A DNA stretch of 64,000 nt from UMGS172 sp045592985 (GTDB taxonomy: Bacteria; Bacillota; Clostridia; Oscillospirales; Acutalibacteraceae). The DNA lies in NCBI GenBank assembly GCA_045592985.1, contig JAZNVU010000055.1, positions 1 through 64,000 on the forward strand, read 5' to 3'. Positions 18,106-26,560 of this stretch are shown here, in pieces (position 1 is the first letter of the stretch; the number at the start of each line of letters is the position of its first letter). Made by a program: the position numbers and the translations under genes. The notes under the pieces were generated by a model. That model worked only from the letters and a program-made list of their open reading frames with translations. It searched no databases and was not told where the DNA came from.

Positions 18106-20508
18106 ATGAAGTACGATTTTAAATCAATTGAAGAAAAATGGCAAAAGGTGTGGGAAGACAACAACGCTTTTGTTTGCTCCACTGATATGAGCAAGCCCAA
18201 GTTCTACAGCCTTGTTGAATTTCCTTATCCTTCGGGTTCGGGTATGCACGTCGGTCATATCAAGGCTTATTCGGGTCTTGAGGTTGTATCACGTAAAAGA
18301 AGAATGCAGGGCTATAATGTACTTTTCCCGATAGGCTTTGACGCATACGGTCTTCCTACCGAAAACTCGGCAATTAAATTCAATACTCATCCGAGAATTC
18401 TCACCGACCGTAATATTGAAAAGTTTACTTCTCAGTTAAAACGTGTTGGTTTCTCGTTTGACTGGACCAAAACCATCGATACCACCGAGGAAAAATATTA
18501 TAAATGGACTCAGTGGATATTCCTCAAATTGTTTGAGCACGGTCTTGTTTTCCGCGACCAGGCTCTTGTAAATTATTGCCCTCATTGTAAGGTTGTTCTC
18601 TCAAACGAAGACTCTCAGGGCGGTAAGTGTGATATCTGCCATAGCGATATTATTCAAAAATCCAAAGACGTTTGGTATCTTCGTATCACCGAGTATGCCG
18701 ATAAACTTTTAGAAGGTCTTGAAAAGGTAGATTATCCCGAAAATATCAAACAACAGCAGGTTAACTGGATTGGTAAATCAACCGGTGCTTTTGTTGATTT
18801 TAAGGTAAAAGAGTTCCAAGAAAAACTTCGTGTTTATACTACCCGATGCGATACATTATTCGGTGTTACATTTATGGTTATTGCTCCCGAGCATCCCATG
18901 ATAGAAAAATATCGTGACAGCATTGCCAATATTTCCGAACTTGATGCTTACAAGGAAGAATGTGCTAAGAAAACTGAGTTTGAACGCACCCAACTTGTAA
19001 AGGATAAGACCGGTGTTAAGATAGAAGGTATCACTGCTATTAACCCCGTAAACGGCAAGGAAATTCCTGTTTACATATCCGACTATGTCATGATGGGATA
19101 CGGTACAGGTGCCATTATGGCTGTTCCTGCACATGATCAGCGTGACTACGACTTTGCTAAGAAGTTCGGAATTGATATTATTGAGGTTATTAAGGGCGGA
19201 GACATTTCGGTTGAGGCATATGCAGGCGACGGCGAAATGGTCAACTCCGAGTTCCTTAACGGCTTTACCAATAAGAAGGATTCTATCGAAAAAATGCTCG
19301 AATTCATCACCGAAAAGGGTATTGGTGAAAAGGGCGTTCAGTATAAGATGAAGGATTGGGCTTTCAACCGTCAGAGATACTGGGGCGAGCCTATTCCGAT
19401 TGTTCATTGTGCAAAATGCGGTATGGTGCCCGTACCTTACAATGAATTGCCTCTTAAACTTCCTACCGTTCAGAATTTTGAACCGGGCGAGGGTGGAGAG
19501 AGCCCTCTTGCAAAGATTGATGACTTTGTAAACTGCAAGTGTCCCAAGTGCGGTGCCGATGCAAAACGTGAGACCGATACCATGCCTCAGTGGGCAGGTT
19601 CTTCGTGGTACTTCTTGCGCTATATCGACCCCGATAACGAAAACGAACTTGCAAGCATGGAAAAACTTAAATATTGGTTGCCTGTCGATTGGTATAACGG
19701 CGGTATGGAACACGTTACCCGTCATCTTATTTATTCGAGATTCTGGCACCGTTTCCTTTACGATATCGGCGTAGTACCCACCGAAGAGCCTTATGCTAAG
19801 CGTTCGGCTCAGGGCCTTATTTTGGGTGAAGACGGGGAGAAGATGAGTAAATCCAAGGGTAACGTTGTTGACCCTAACGATGTTGTTGATGCTTTTGGCG
19901 CCGATGTATTAAGAGTATATATTCTCTTTATGGGTGACTACGGTATGGCAGCACCTTGGAGCGATTCGAGTGTTAAGGGTTGTAAACGTTTCCTTGACCG
20001 TTTTGCCGATTTGTCTGATATGGCAAAGGGCGAGGGTGTAACACCTAAACTCGAAACTTTGTTCCATAAGACCGTTAAAAAGGTTACCAACGATATTGAG
20101 GATATGAAGTTCAATACCGCTATTGCAGCTATGATGTCGTTGCTTAACGAGGTTTCCGACTTCGGTACACTTACCGTCGATGAACTCAAAACATTTATCC
20201 GTATTCTTTGTCCGTTTGCACCGCATTTGTGTGAAGAAATGTGGGAGAAAGCAGGTGGTGAAGGTCTTTGCTCACTTAGTGAATGGCCTGCGTTTGATGA
20301 AGCAAAAACGGTTGATTCTACTATCGAAATCGTTGTTCAGATAAACGGTAAACTTAAGAGCCGTTTGAGTGTTGCTGCTGATATAAACAAAGACGATGCC
20401 ATAGCCACCGCTAAGGCTGATGAAAAAATTGCTGCAGAACTTTCCGGCAAGACAATTGTTAAGGAAATTTATGTACCCGGCAAACTTGTAAATATTGTTG
20501 CAAAATAA
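18106..20508 (+). CDS. leuS: Leucyl-tRNA synthetase
   Basis: LeuRS charges tRNA-Leu. At 800 residues it is normal for the bacterial type. The class I HIGH-type motif is HVGH in YPSGSGMHVGHIKAY (about 43-50). A zinc-binding CPHC...CDIC region is near 155-180, the editing domain follows with TRCDTLFGVTFMVIAPEHP, and the KMSKS motif is EKMSKSKGN (about 577-585). A C-terminal tRNA-binding domain ends the protein. There is no room for a T-box upstream because rsfS ends 2 bases before, so control would have to act at an upstream promoter. It appears to be the last gene of the run that starts near 2992. Confidence 0.97.
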   Translation: MKYDFKSIEEKWQKVWEDNNAFVCSTDMSKPKFYSLVEFPYPSGSGMHVGHIKAYSGLEVVSRKRRMQGYNVLFPIGFDAYGLPTENSAIKFNTHPRILTDRNIEKFTSQLKRVGFSFDWTKTIDTTEEKYYKWTQWIFLKLFEHGLVFRDQALVNYCPHCKVVLSNEDSQGGKCDICHSDIIQKSKDVWYLRITEYADKLLEGLEKVDYPENIKQQQVNWIGKSTGAFVDFKVKEFQEKLRVYTTRCDTLFGVTFMVIAPEHPMIEKYRDSIANISELDAYKEECAKKTEFERTQLVKDKTGVKIEGITAINPVNGKEIPVYISDYVMMGYGTGAIMAVPAHDQRDYDFAKKFGIDIIEVIKGGDISVEAYAGDGEMVNSEFLNGFTNKKDSIEKMLEFITEKGIGEKGVQYKMKDWAFNRQRYWGEPIPIVHCAKCGMVPVPYNELPLKLPTVQNFEPGEGGESPLAKIDDFVNCKCPKCGADAKRETDTMPQWAGSSWYFLRYIDPDNENELASMEKLKYWLPVDWYNGGMEHVTRHLIYSRFWHRFLYDIGVVPTEEPYAKRSAQGLILGEDGEKMSKSKGNVVDPNDVVDAFGADVLRVYILFMGDYGMAAPWSDSSVKGCKRFLDRFADLSDMAKGEGVTPKLETLFHKTVKKVTNDIEDMKFNTAIAAMMSLLNEVSDFGTLTVDELKTFIRILCPFAPHLCEEMWEKAGGEGLCSLSEWPAFDEAKTVDSTIEIVVQINGKLKSRLSVAADINKDDAIATAKADEKIAAELSGKTIVKEIYVPGKLVNIVAK

Positions 20509-20530
20509 TTAAAAACATTCAAAATTTCGC

Positions 20531-20560
20531 TTGACATTCATAGGTGTGTGGGTGTATAAT
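20531..20560 (+). promoter_or_regulatory. Promoter for rpsU
   Basis: TTGACA (20531-20536), an 18-base spacer and TATAAT (20555-20560). Both boxes are perfect consensus, as expected for a ribosomal protein gene. Confidence 0.85.
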
Positions 20561-20609
20561 AATGAAAAATGTTTAATAACCCCTGCTATAGGCGGAGGGA
20601 GGGAATATA

Positions 20610-20786
20610 ATGAGTCAGGTTCGTGTAAAAGAGAATGAATCGCTTGAAAATGCACTCAGACGCTTTAAGAGACAGACCCAGAAAGATGGAGTTATCCAGG
20701 AGGTTCGTAAGAGAGAGCATTATGAGAAGCCTTCGGTAAAGCGCAAAAAGAAATCGGAAGCAGCCCGCAAGCGCAAATTCCGCTAA
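20610..20786 (+). CDS. rpsU: 30S ribosomal protein bS21
   Basis: A 58-residue basic protein too short for most ORF lists. It starts MSQVRVKENESLENALRR and continues FKRQTQKDGVIQEVRKREHY, with a Lys/Arg-rich tail ending AARKRKFR. This is the typical bS21 sequence; the protein sits near the anti-Shine-Dalgarno end of 16S rRNA in the small subunit. GGAGGGAGG lies just upstream of the ATG. It is monocistronic between a consensus promoter and a strong terminator. Confidence 0.97.
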   Translation: MSQVRVKENESLENALRRFKRQTQKDGVIQEVRKREHYEKPSVKRKKKSEAARKRKFR

Positions 20787-20800
20787 TCAAACACAAATTG

Positions 20801-20844
20801 AAGAAGCGTTCGGATGCTGTCCGTTCGCTTCTTTATCTTTTTTT
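20801..20844 (+). terminator. Rho-independent terminator after rpsU
   Basis: AAGAAGCG (20801-20808) pairs with CGCTTCTT (20826-20833) with an inner CGGA/TCCG stem and a symmetrical TT/TT bulge, followed by a T-rich run to 20844. The ribosome binding site of yqeG starts at the next base. Confidence 0.85.
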
Positions 20845-20853
20845 AGGTGAAAC

Positions 20854-21339
20854 ATGGCAATTTTTAAATCAAATTTAGTTTTAAGAAGAATAACCGAAAT
20901 CACACCCGAGATGTTAAATTCTTTGGGTGTTAAAGCGTTGCTTTTAGATGTTGATAATACGTTGTCTACCCACCATGGCACAATTCTTGTTGATGGCTTA
21001 ACCAAGTGGTTGAAAACAATGGATAATCACGGCATAAAGACCGTTGTTGTGTCAAATTCCAAACGTTTCAGAATCGAGCCTTTTGCAGGAAGAATCGCGA
21101 GACCTTTTGTTAGTCTTGCATGTAAACCGCTGCCTTTTGGGTATGCTAAAGGCAGAAAAATGGCAGGCGTCAGAAAAAATGAATGTGCCATTGTCGGTGA
21201 CCAGATTTTTACCGATGTTTTGGGTGCTAACCTTTACGGAATAAAATCAATTTTAGTCCGTCCCGTAAAATTGGAAGATGGTTTTAGTTTTAAAGTCAGA
21301 CGTTATTTTGAAAAAGTAATGTTGAAAGATAAGTTTTAA
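20854..21339 (+). CDS. yqeG: YqeG-family HAD IIIA phosphatase
   Basis: This 161-residue HAD-superfamily protein matches the YqeG group. The nucleophile motif is LLLDVDNTLS (near residue 28-37), followed by VVVSNSK and the late metal-site motif IVGDQIFTDVLGAN. The natural substrate is not known for most members; a related protein acts on phosphatidylglycerophosphate in some organisms. AGGTG 5 bases before the ATG abuts the rpsU terminator, so expression depends on read-through or on a promoter I could not see. It leads a run with nfo, aroQ and pepP. Confidence 0.87.
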   Translation: MAIFKSNLVLRRITEITPEMLNSLGVKALLLDVDNTLSTHHGTILVDGLTKWLKTMDNHGIKTVVVSNSKRFRIEPFAGRIARPFVSLACKPLPFGYAKGRKMAGVRKNECAIVGDQIFTDVLGANLYGIKSILVRPVKLEDGFSFKVRRYFEKVMLKDKF

Positions 21340-21351
21340 GGAGATAAAAAT

Positions 21352-22203
21352 ATGCCCGCTATTTTTGGACCGGCAGGATGTGCAAATTCTTTTTATGAAA
21401 TGGGTTATAAGGGTAGTTTGCATGTACCTGAATACATTGAAAAAATTGGACTTGACTGCTTTGAATATCAATGCGGTCGAGGTGTAAATGTTGGCGAGGA
21501 AAAGGCTAGAGAGTTCGGACGTCTTGCAGCCGAGAAAAATATAAAGGTTTCTCTTCATGCTCCTTATTACATTTCTATGTCGAGCGTTGATGAAGAAAAA
21601 CGTCTTAACTCGGTAAACTATATTTTAAGCAGTGCTAAGGCTGTAGATTTTATGGGTGGCAACCGTATTGTTGTTCATACCGGTTCTTGTGGTAAACTGC
21701 CGAGGGATGAGGCTTTAAGATTAGCAATAGACACTATGAAAATATCACTTAAAGCACTTGACGATAACGGTCTCGGTCATATTCATATTTGTCCTGAAAC
21801 AATGGGTAAAATTAATCAGTTAGGCGATTTGAACGAGGTTATGACACTTTGCGAACTTGATGAAAGGCTTATACCTTGTATCGACTTTGGCCATTTAAAC
21901 GCAAGAACGTTGGGTCAGGTTAATTCCAAAGATGCTTTTAAATATATTATTGACGAAATCGGTAATAGACTAGGCGAATATCGTCAAAAGCATTTTCATT
22001 CGCATTTTTCTAAAATTGAGTACACCACAGGTGGCGAAAAGAAGCATCTTACTTTTGAAGACCAGGTTTTTGGCCCAAACTTCGAACCTTTAATGGATTT
22101 AGTGTACAATTTAGGATTAGAACCTACTTTTATTTGTGAGTCCGACGGAACGCAAAGCGAAGATGCATTAAGCATGAAAAAATACTACCTTGAAAGGATT
22201 TAA
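21352..22203 (+). CDS. nfo: Deoxyribonuclease IV (AP endonuclease family 2)
   Basis: A 283-residue TIM-barrel protein of the endonuclease IV type, which cuts DNA at abasic sites in base excision repair. Metal-ligand blocks of the family are visible: VSLHAPYYISMSS, RIVVHTGSCGKL, ICPETMGKINQLGDL, CIDFGHLNAR, HFHSHFSKIEY and a terminal ICESDGTQSEDA. The first visible block and overall length match. The sequence is somewhat diverged from E. coli Nfo, so a related TIM-barrel function is possible. An AGGAG site precedes the ATG. Confidence 0.85.
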   Translation: MPAIFGPAGCANSFYEMGYKGSLHVPEYIEKIGLDCFEYQCGRGVNVGEEKAREFGRLAAEKNIKVSLHAPYYISMSSVDEEKRLNSVNYILSSAKAVDFMGGNRIVVHTGSCGKLPRDEALRLAIDTMKISLKALDDNGLGHIHICPETMGKINQLGDLNEVMTLCELDERLIPCIDFGHLNARTLGQVNSKDAFKYIIDEIGNRLGEYRQKHFHSHFSKIEYTTGGEKKHLTFEDQVFGPNFEPLMDLVYNLGLEPTFICESDGTQSEDALSMKKYYLERI

Positions 22204-22208
22204 TTAAT

Positions 22209-22658
22209 ATGTCGCAAAAGAAAATTCTTGTTATCAACGGACCAAATCTTAATATGCTGTCAATCCGTGAACCCGGTATTTACGGTTCACTGACGTTAGA
22301 CGAGATAAACGCAGGTATCTCAACATATGCTAAAGCATACGATTTGAGATGTGACTTTTTCCAGTCTAACTGTGAGGGTGAAATAATAGATAAAATTCAC
22401 TCTGTACGCGAGGATTATGACGGTTGCATTATTAATGCCGGTGCATATACTCATTACAGTTATGCTATTTATGATGCAATCAAAGCGGTTGATAAACCTT
22501 TTATCGAAGTGCATTTATCCAACGTTCATGCCCGTGAAGAGTTCAGGCATAAATCGGTTATTGCACCTGCTTGCGTAGGCACTATTGCAGGTTTTGGCAA
22601 AAACAGTTATTTCCTTGCTGTTAATGCGTTGAAGGATATTTTAAATGGAAAGAATTAA
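22209..22658 (+). CDS. aroQ: 3-dehydroquinate dehydratase, type II
   Basis: AroQ removes water from 3-dehydroquinate in the shikimate pathway. The 149-residue product has the signature INGPNLNMLSIREPGIYG with the catalytic Arg20 and Tyr25, then INAGAYTHYSYA, and EVHLSNVHAREEFRHKSV, then the C-terminal GTIAGFGKNSYFLAVNAL. Length and motifs are those of the dodecameric type II enzyme. Other shikimate genes are not in the window. It overlaps pepP by 14 bases. Confidence 0.96.
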   Translation: MSQKKILVINGPNLNMLSIREPGIYGSLTLDEINAGISTYAKAYDLRCDFFQSNCEGEIIDKIHSVREDYDGCIINAGAYTHYSYAIYDAIKAVDKPFIEVHLSNVHAREEFRHKSVIAPACVGTIAGFGKNSYFLAVNALKDILNGKN

Positions 22659-23697
22659 AGGTTGGTTAGACCTGAATGAAGCGGCGCTTGTTTATACCGA
22701 GGTGAACCGCAAATATCTTACAAATTTTTGCTCGTCTTTGGGATTTTTATTTGTTACAAGAGGCGGCGCAACGCTGTTTGTTGACGGTCGATATATCCTC
22801 ACTGCCAAATCAAAAGTTAAAAATTGCAAGGTTGAACTATATGGCAATATAAGCCAACAACTGAACGATATAATCCAAAAAGAAAACATAAAAAGGGTAC
22901 ACTTAGAGGATACTCTGCCTGTCAGAACAGTTGCTTCAATCGAAAACATGCTCAGCAAAACCGAATGTTTGACTGATACTGGTCTTGCAGGGTTTGTTGA
23001 AGAACTGCGTGAGATTAAAACCGACTATGAAATTGAGTGCATAACAAAAGCACAGGAAATTGCCGAAAAGGCTTTTTTGGAAACGCTCGCATTTATTAAA
23101 CCCGGTGTTACAGAGCGCGAAATTGCCGCTATGCTCGAATATAAATGTAAGTGTTACGGATCAGAGATGCCGTCGTTCGACACAATAGTTGTTTCGGGTA
23201 AAAAAACTGCTATGCCACACGGTGTACCTGATGATAATGTTATATCCGAAGGTGATTTTGTTACAATGGATTTCGGTGCGGTGTTTGATGGCTATCACAG
23301 TGACATGACACGTACTGTTGCTGTTGGTCATGCAACCGACAAAATGATTGAAGTTTATGATACCGTTGTTGGTGCTATGGAAAAGGCGAGAGAGGTTATT
23401 GCAGACGGTGTAAAGTGTTCGTTCGTCGATAATGTTGCAAGGTCATTTATTGATAATGCTGGGTATGGAAAATACTTTACACACAGTTTAGGTCATAGCG
23501 TGGGATTAGAAATTCACGAAAGCCCAAGTCTTTCTCCTAAATGCGAAAAAGTATTAAAGGTAGGTCATGTTGTGACCGATGAACCGGGCATTTATATTGA
23601 AAATGAGTTCGGTGTTAGGGTCGAAGATATGATAGTTGTCACTAAAATTGGCAATAAAACGCTAACAAAATGCAAAAATTTGCTTATTATTCTTTAA
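22645..23697 (+). CDS. Xaa-Pro aminopeptidase (M24B family)
   Basis: A 350-residue M24B metallopeptidase that removes N-terminal residues before proline. The N-terminal creatinase-like domain (about 1-125) is followed by the pita-bread catalytic domain, with metal ligands in VTMDFGAVFDGYHSDMTRT (two Asp), HSLGHSVGLEIHE (His), TDEPGIYIE and GVRVEDM (Glu). The ATG at 22645 lies inside aroQ with GAAGGA upstream. The aroQ-pepP-efp order is typical of Clostridia and may reflect the proline link of EF-P. Confidence 0.93.
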   Translation: MERIKGWLDLNEAALVYTEVNRKYLTNFCSSLGFLFVTRGGATLFVDGRYILTAKSKVKNCKVELYGNISQQLNDIIQKENIKRVHLEDTLPVRTVASIENMLSKTECLTDTGLAGFVEELREIKTDYEIECITKAQEIAEKAFLETLAFIKPGVTEREIAAMLEYKCKCYGSEMPSFDTIVVSGKKTAMPHGVPDDNVISEGDFVTMDFGAVFDGYHSDMTRTVAVGHATDKMIEVYDTVVGAMEKAREVIADGVKCSFVDNVARSFIDNAGYGKYFTHSLGHSVGLEIHESPSLSPKCEKVLKVGHVVTDEPGIYIENEFGVRVEDMIVVTKIGNKTLTKCKNLLIIL

Positions 23698-23712
23698 AGA
23701 TGTAAAAAACAC

Positions 23713-23744
23713 TTGAAAAGTAATAAGAAATAATGTAATATAAT
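23713..23744 (+). promoter_or_regulatory. Probable promoter for efp
   Basis: TTGAAA (23713-23718) is followed by overlapping -10 candidates: TAATAT (23736-23741, 17-base spacer) and TATAAT (23739-23744, 20-base spacer). Which is used cannot be decided from sequence. Confidence 0.5.
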
Positions 23745-23772
23745 TACAAGTTTAATTTGGAGGTAAAAAATT

Positions 23773-24330
23773 ATGGTTACAGCCGGCGATTTTAGAAACG
23801 GTGTTACTTTTGAAATGGAAGGCAAGGTCTATCAGATTGTTGAATTCCAGCATGTAAAACCCGGTAAAGGCGCAGCATTCGTAAGAACTAAAATTAGAAA
23901 TGTTATTGAAGGTTCTGTTATTGAAAGAACTTTCAACCCCACTGAAAAATTCCCTACAGCATTTGTCGAGAGAAAAGATATGGAATATTCCTATGCTGAC
24001 GGCGACCTTTTCTACTTTATGGATTCTGAAACTTATGAACTTGTTCCCGTAAGCAAGAACGAACTTGACGATAACTTTAAGTTTGTTAAGGAAAACATGG
24101 TTTGCAAGGTTCTTTCCTACAAAGGCAAGGTTTTCGGTGTAGAGCCTCCCACATTTGTTGAACTTGCAGTTACCCAGACCGACCCCGGTTTTGCAGGTAA
24201 TACTGCTACCAACGCAACCAAACCCGCTACCCTTGAGACCGGTTGTGAAATCCGTGTTCCTCTCTTTATTAACGAGGGCGACGTGATTCGTATCGATACC
24301 AGAACCGGTGAATATATGGAGCGTGCATAA
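23773..24330 (+). CDS. efp: Elongation factor P
   Basis: EF-P rescues ribosomes stalled at proline runs. The 185 residues form the KOW-like domain I and two OB domains. The loop PGKGAAFVRTK places Lys32 at the tip, the position that is modified in many bacteria; no EpmA/EpmB or YmfI-type modifying gene is evident in the window. The C-terminal GDVIRIDTRTGEYMERA is the classic ending. GGAGG lies 7 bases before the ATG. Confidence 0.97.
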   Translation: MVTAGDFRNGVTFEMEGKVYQIVEFQHVKPGKGAAFVRTKIRNVIEGSVIERTFNPTEKFPTAFVERKDMEYSYADGDLFYFMDSETYELVPVSKNELDDNFKFVKENMVCKVLSYKGKVFGVEPPTFVELAVTQTDPGFAGNTATNATKPATLETGCEIRVPLFINEGDVIRIDTRTGEYMERA

Positions 24331-24388
24331 TTATTGCTAATTAAGCAATAATTGTAATATACCCGCCTTTTGGCAGAAGGAGAATACC

Positions 24389-24787
24389 ATGACAGTATCT
24401 GAGAAAGTTGCATACATTAAAGGTCTTGCTGAAAATGCAGGATTTAGCGACAACGACGCTAAGGACAAGGTTGTTAAGGCTATTATCGACGCTCTTGAAG
24501 ATATCGCCGCATCTATCGGTGAAATCAACGAGCAACTCGATGCAGTTGACGAAGACCTCGCCACTCTTGAAGAAGATTTTTACGAGGATGAAGATTACGA
24601 TTATGACGATGAGGACGACGATGACGATTTTTGTTATGAAGTCGAGTGTCCCACTTGCCATGATGTAATTTATCTTGATGACGAGATGATTGACGAAGGT
24701 GGCATCAAATGCCCTAATTGCGGAGAAGAACTTGAGTTTGATTTCAGTTGTGACGGTTGCTCAGGCTGCTCTGAAGACGAAGAATAA
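24389..24787 (+). CDS. CD1247 N-terminal domain protein with zinc ribbon
   Basis: The first 40 or so residues (MTVSEKVAYIKGLAENAGF, then AIIDALEDIAASIGEI) match the CD1247 N-terminal domain, a Clostridia family of unknown function. A very acidic linker rich in Asp, Glu and Tyr follows (about 55-80). A C-terminal zinc ribbon has CPTC near residue 88 and CPNC near residue 110, with extra Cys residues at the end (CDGCSGC). It is 132 residues long. Its place directly after efp is conserved in Clostridia, which hints at a translation or transcription role, but none is known. Confidence 0.8.
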   Translation: MTVSEKVAYIKGLAENAGFSDNDAKDKVVKAIIDALEDIAASIGEINEQLDAVDEDLATLEEDFYEDEDYDYDDEDDDDDFCYEVECPTCHDVIYLDDEMIDEGGIKCPNCGEELEFDFSCDGCSGCSEDEE

Positions 24788-24797
24788 TCTTATATTG

Positions 24798-24826
24798 GGC
24801 ATCCGTGGCGACGCGGATGCCTTTTT
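24798..24826 (+). terminator. Rho-independent terminator after efp-CD1247 unit
   Basis: GGCATCCG (24798-24805) pairs perfectly with CGGATGCC (24814-24821), followed by TTTTT. Confidence 0.9.
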
Positions 24827-24841
24827 CTTAGGGGTGAAACC

Positions 24842-25564
24842 TTGATTACCGAATGTAAACTTGATTATTGTACTTTGACAGAACCTGAAAATGTTAAAGT
24901 TTCGGTTATTATCGTCTGTGGCGGTAGTTCATCCAGAATGAATGGAATTGATAAAATGTTTGCCAAGATAGGCGAAGTTCCTGTTGCCGCACGAACTATT
25001 ACCGTTTTTGAAAATTGCCCGCTGGTTGAGAACATCGTTATTGTTACCAAAAGCGAAAGTGTTTTAAAGATGCAACAACTGTGCGAAAATTACGGATTTA
25101 AAAAAGTCACCGATATTGTTGAGGGTGGTAATTGCCGTCAGCGTTCGGTTGCTAACGGATTGGATTTTGCTAACGAAAACATTGTACTTATCCACGATGG
25201 CGCAAGACCGTTTGTGACCAATGATTGTATTTTAAGGGTGATTGATGCAACTGTTAAATACGGTGCGGTTACTTGTGCTGTCAAGCTGAAGGATACTGTA
25301 AAAATGGTCGATAGCGAAGGTAAAGTTTTATCAACTCCCGACCGCAACACCTTGGTTTCGGTGCAAACACCTCAAGGTTTTAATACCGAACTTTATAAAG
25401 ATGCCGTTTCAAAATCGCAGTTCGACCTCGATAAATTTACTGATGATTGTTCGCTTGTTGAAGCATTCGGTCATGATGTGTATACCGTCGAGGGCGATTA
25501 TACAAATATTAAAATAACCACTGCGGAAGACTTGATGTTTGCCGAAGTGCTTTCTAAGAGGTGA
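24842..25564 (+). CDS. ispD: 2-C-methyl-D-erythritol 4-phosphate cytidylyltransferase
   Basis: IspD adds CMP to methylerythritol phosphate in the MEP route to isoprenoids. The 240 residues show VIIVCGGSSSRMNGIDKMF (nucleotide-binding loop; the usual LAAGxGxRM is IVCGGSSSRM here), RQRSVANGL, IHDGARPFV, TPQGF and the C-terminal GDYTNIKITTAEDL. The start is TTG at 24842, 5 bases after AGGGGTG; no ATG or GTG is suitably placed. It is followed by ispF with a 3' overlap of the ribosome binding site, and the two are not fused. Confidence 0.94.
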   Translation: MITECKLDYCTLTEPENVKVSVIIVCGGSSSRMNGIDKMFAKIGEVPVAARTITVFENCPLVENIVIVTKSESVLKMQQLCENYGFKKVTDIVEGGNCRQRSVANGLDFANENIVLIHDGARPFVTNDCILRVIDATVKYGAVTCAVKLKDTVKMVDSEGKVLSTPDRNTLVSVQTPQGFNTELYKDAVSKSQFDLDKFTDDCSLVEAFGHDVYTVEGDYTNIKITTAEDLMFAEVLSKR

Positions 25565-25569
25565 ATAGC

Positions 25570-26049
25570 ATGAGAATTAGAATAGGTCACGGTTATGATG
25601 TTCATCGTTTTTGCGATGATAGGAAACTTATTCTTGGCGGTGTAGAGGTGCCGTACGACAAAGGTTTACTCGGTCACTCAGATGCCGATGTTCTGTTGCA
25701 TGCAATATCCGATGCCTTATTAGGGGCTGCCGCTTTGGGTGATATAGGTAAACATTTTCCTGATACCGACGAAAAGTATCGTGGTGCCGATAGCCGAGTT
25801 TTGCTTCGTGAAGTTGTTAGAAAAATTGCCGAAAAAGGTTATTCTGTTTCTAATATTGATGCGACTGTTGTTATGCAGAGACCAAAACTTGCAACATATT
25901 TACCACAGATGGTTAAAAATATCGCTAATGATTGTTGTATCGATGTTGACTGTGTAAACGTAAAAGCCACAACCGAAGAAAATTTAGGCTTTACAGGTAG
26001 CGGTGACGGTGCCTCTGCCCATGCAGTGTGCGTTATCATGTGTGAATAA
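25570..26049 (+). CDS. ispF: 2-C-methyl-D-erythritol 2,4-cyclodiphosphate synthase
   Basis: IspF closes the cyclodiphosphate ring in the MEP pathway. The 159-residue product starts MRIRIGHGYDVHRF, which carries the metal-binding Asp and His, then LLGHSDADVLLHAISDALLGAAALGDIGKHFPD, and ends with ATTEENLGFTGSGDGASAHAV. The ATG at 25570 has AGGTG 6 bases upstream and is preferred over an in-frame GTG at 25561, which overlaps the ispD stop. Translation is likely coupled to ispD. Confidence 0.96.
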   Translation: MRIRIGHGYDVHRFCDDRKLILGGVEVPYDKGLLGHSDADVLLHAISDALLGAAALGDIGKHFPDTDEKYRGADSRVLLREVVRKIAEKGYSVSNIDATVVMQRPKLATYLPQMVKNIANDCCIDVDCVNVKATTEENLGFTGSGDGASAHAVCVIMCE

Positions 26050-26087
26050 TAAAAAAGTCAGTTGAATATATATCATCGGGTGATGGT

Positions 26088-26543
26088 ATGTTTTTCCTGA
26101 ATTTCAAATTACCAAAAAAGTATATTTTGCTTTGCTTTTTGCTTATTGTTTTGTGTGTCATTGTTGTTTTAAATATTTGTGCAGGCAAAACTATAGCACC
26201 ACCGCATGAAACGTTTCAAGGTTGTTCGGATGATTTTTCGGTTGCTGATTATATCACTTCTTTTGGCCCCGATATTGATGTTTCATCATGCAAGGTAGAT
26301 GAGATAACCGTACCGCATATTTTTAATGAAGTTTATGAATCTTATAATGAAATTCAAAAGTCTCAGGGGTTTGACCTTGAGTTGTATAAGGGTAAAGTAC
26401 TCACCAGATATACATATTCTGTAATAAATTATCCGGGTGACGATAGCAATGTTTTCGCTGAAGTCCTTGTGTTGGACGGAGTTGTTGTTGCTGCGGACAT
26501 TTATTCAACCGATTCAGATGGTTTTATTTTGCCTTTGAAATAA
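26088..26543 (+). CDS. DUF4830-like membrane-anchored protein
   Basis: A 151-residue protein with a strongly hydrophobic N-terminal segment (about 11-31, YILLCFLLIVLCVIVVLNIC), which could be a signal anchor. The rest is predicted outside the membrane and resembles DUF4830: a YITSFGPDID segment, then VPHIFNEVYESYNEIQKSQGFDLELYKGK, RYTYSVINYPG and a final VLDGVVVAADIYSTDSDGF. Function is unknown for this family. It lies between ispF and a pseudouridine synthase, and its ribosome binding site (GGGTGATGGT) is weak. Confidence 0.65.
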   Translation: MFFLNFKLPKKYILLCFLLIVLCVIVVLNICAGKTIAPPHETFQGCSDDFSVADYITSFGPDIDVSSCKVDEITVPHIFNEVYESYNEIQKSQGFDLELYKGKVLTRYTYSVINYPGDDSNVFAEVLVLDGVVVAADIYSTDSDGFILPLK

Positions 26544-26560
26544 AATGATGGAGATATTAT

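Noticed and set aside
18104..18106. T-box riboswitch for leuS
   Set aside because: Only two bases separate rsfS and leuS, and no T-box features appear in rsfS.
18856..19749. A 297-codon minus-strand frame inside leuS
   Set aside because: It is the longest shadow frame in the window. Its product has no family pattern, leuS on the other strand is certain, and codon use runs in the leuS direction.
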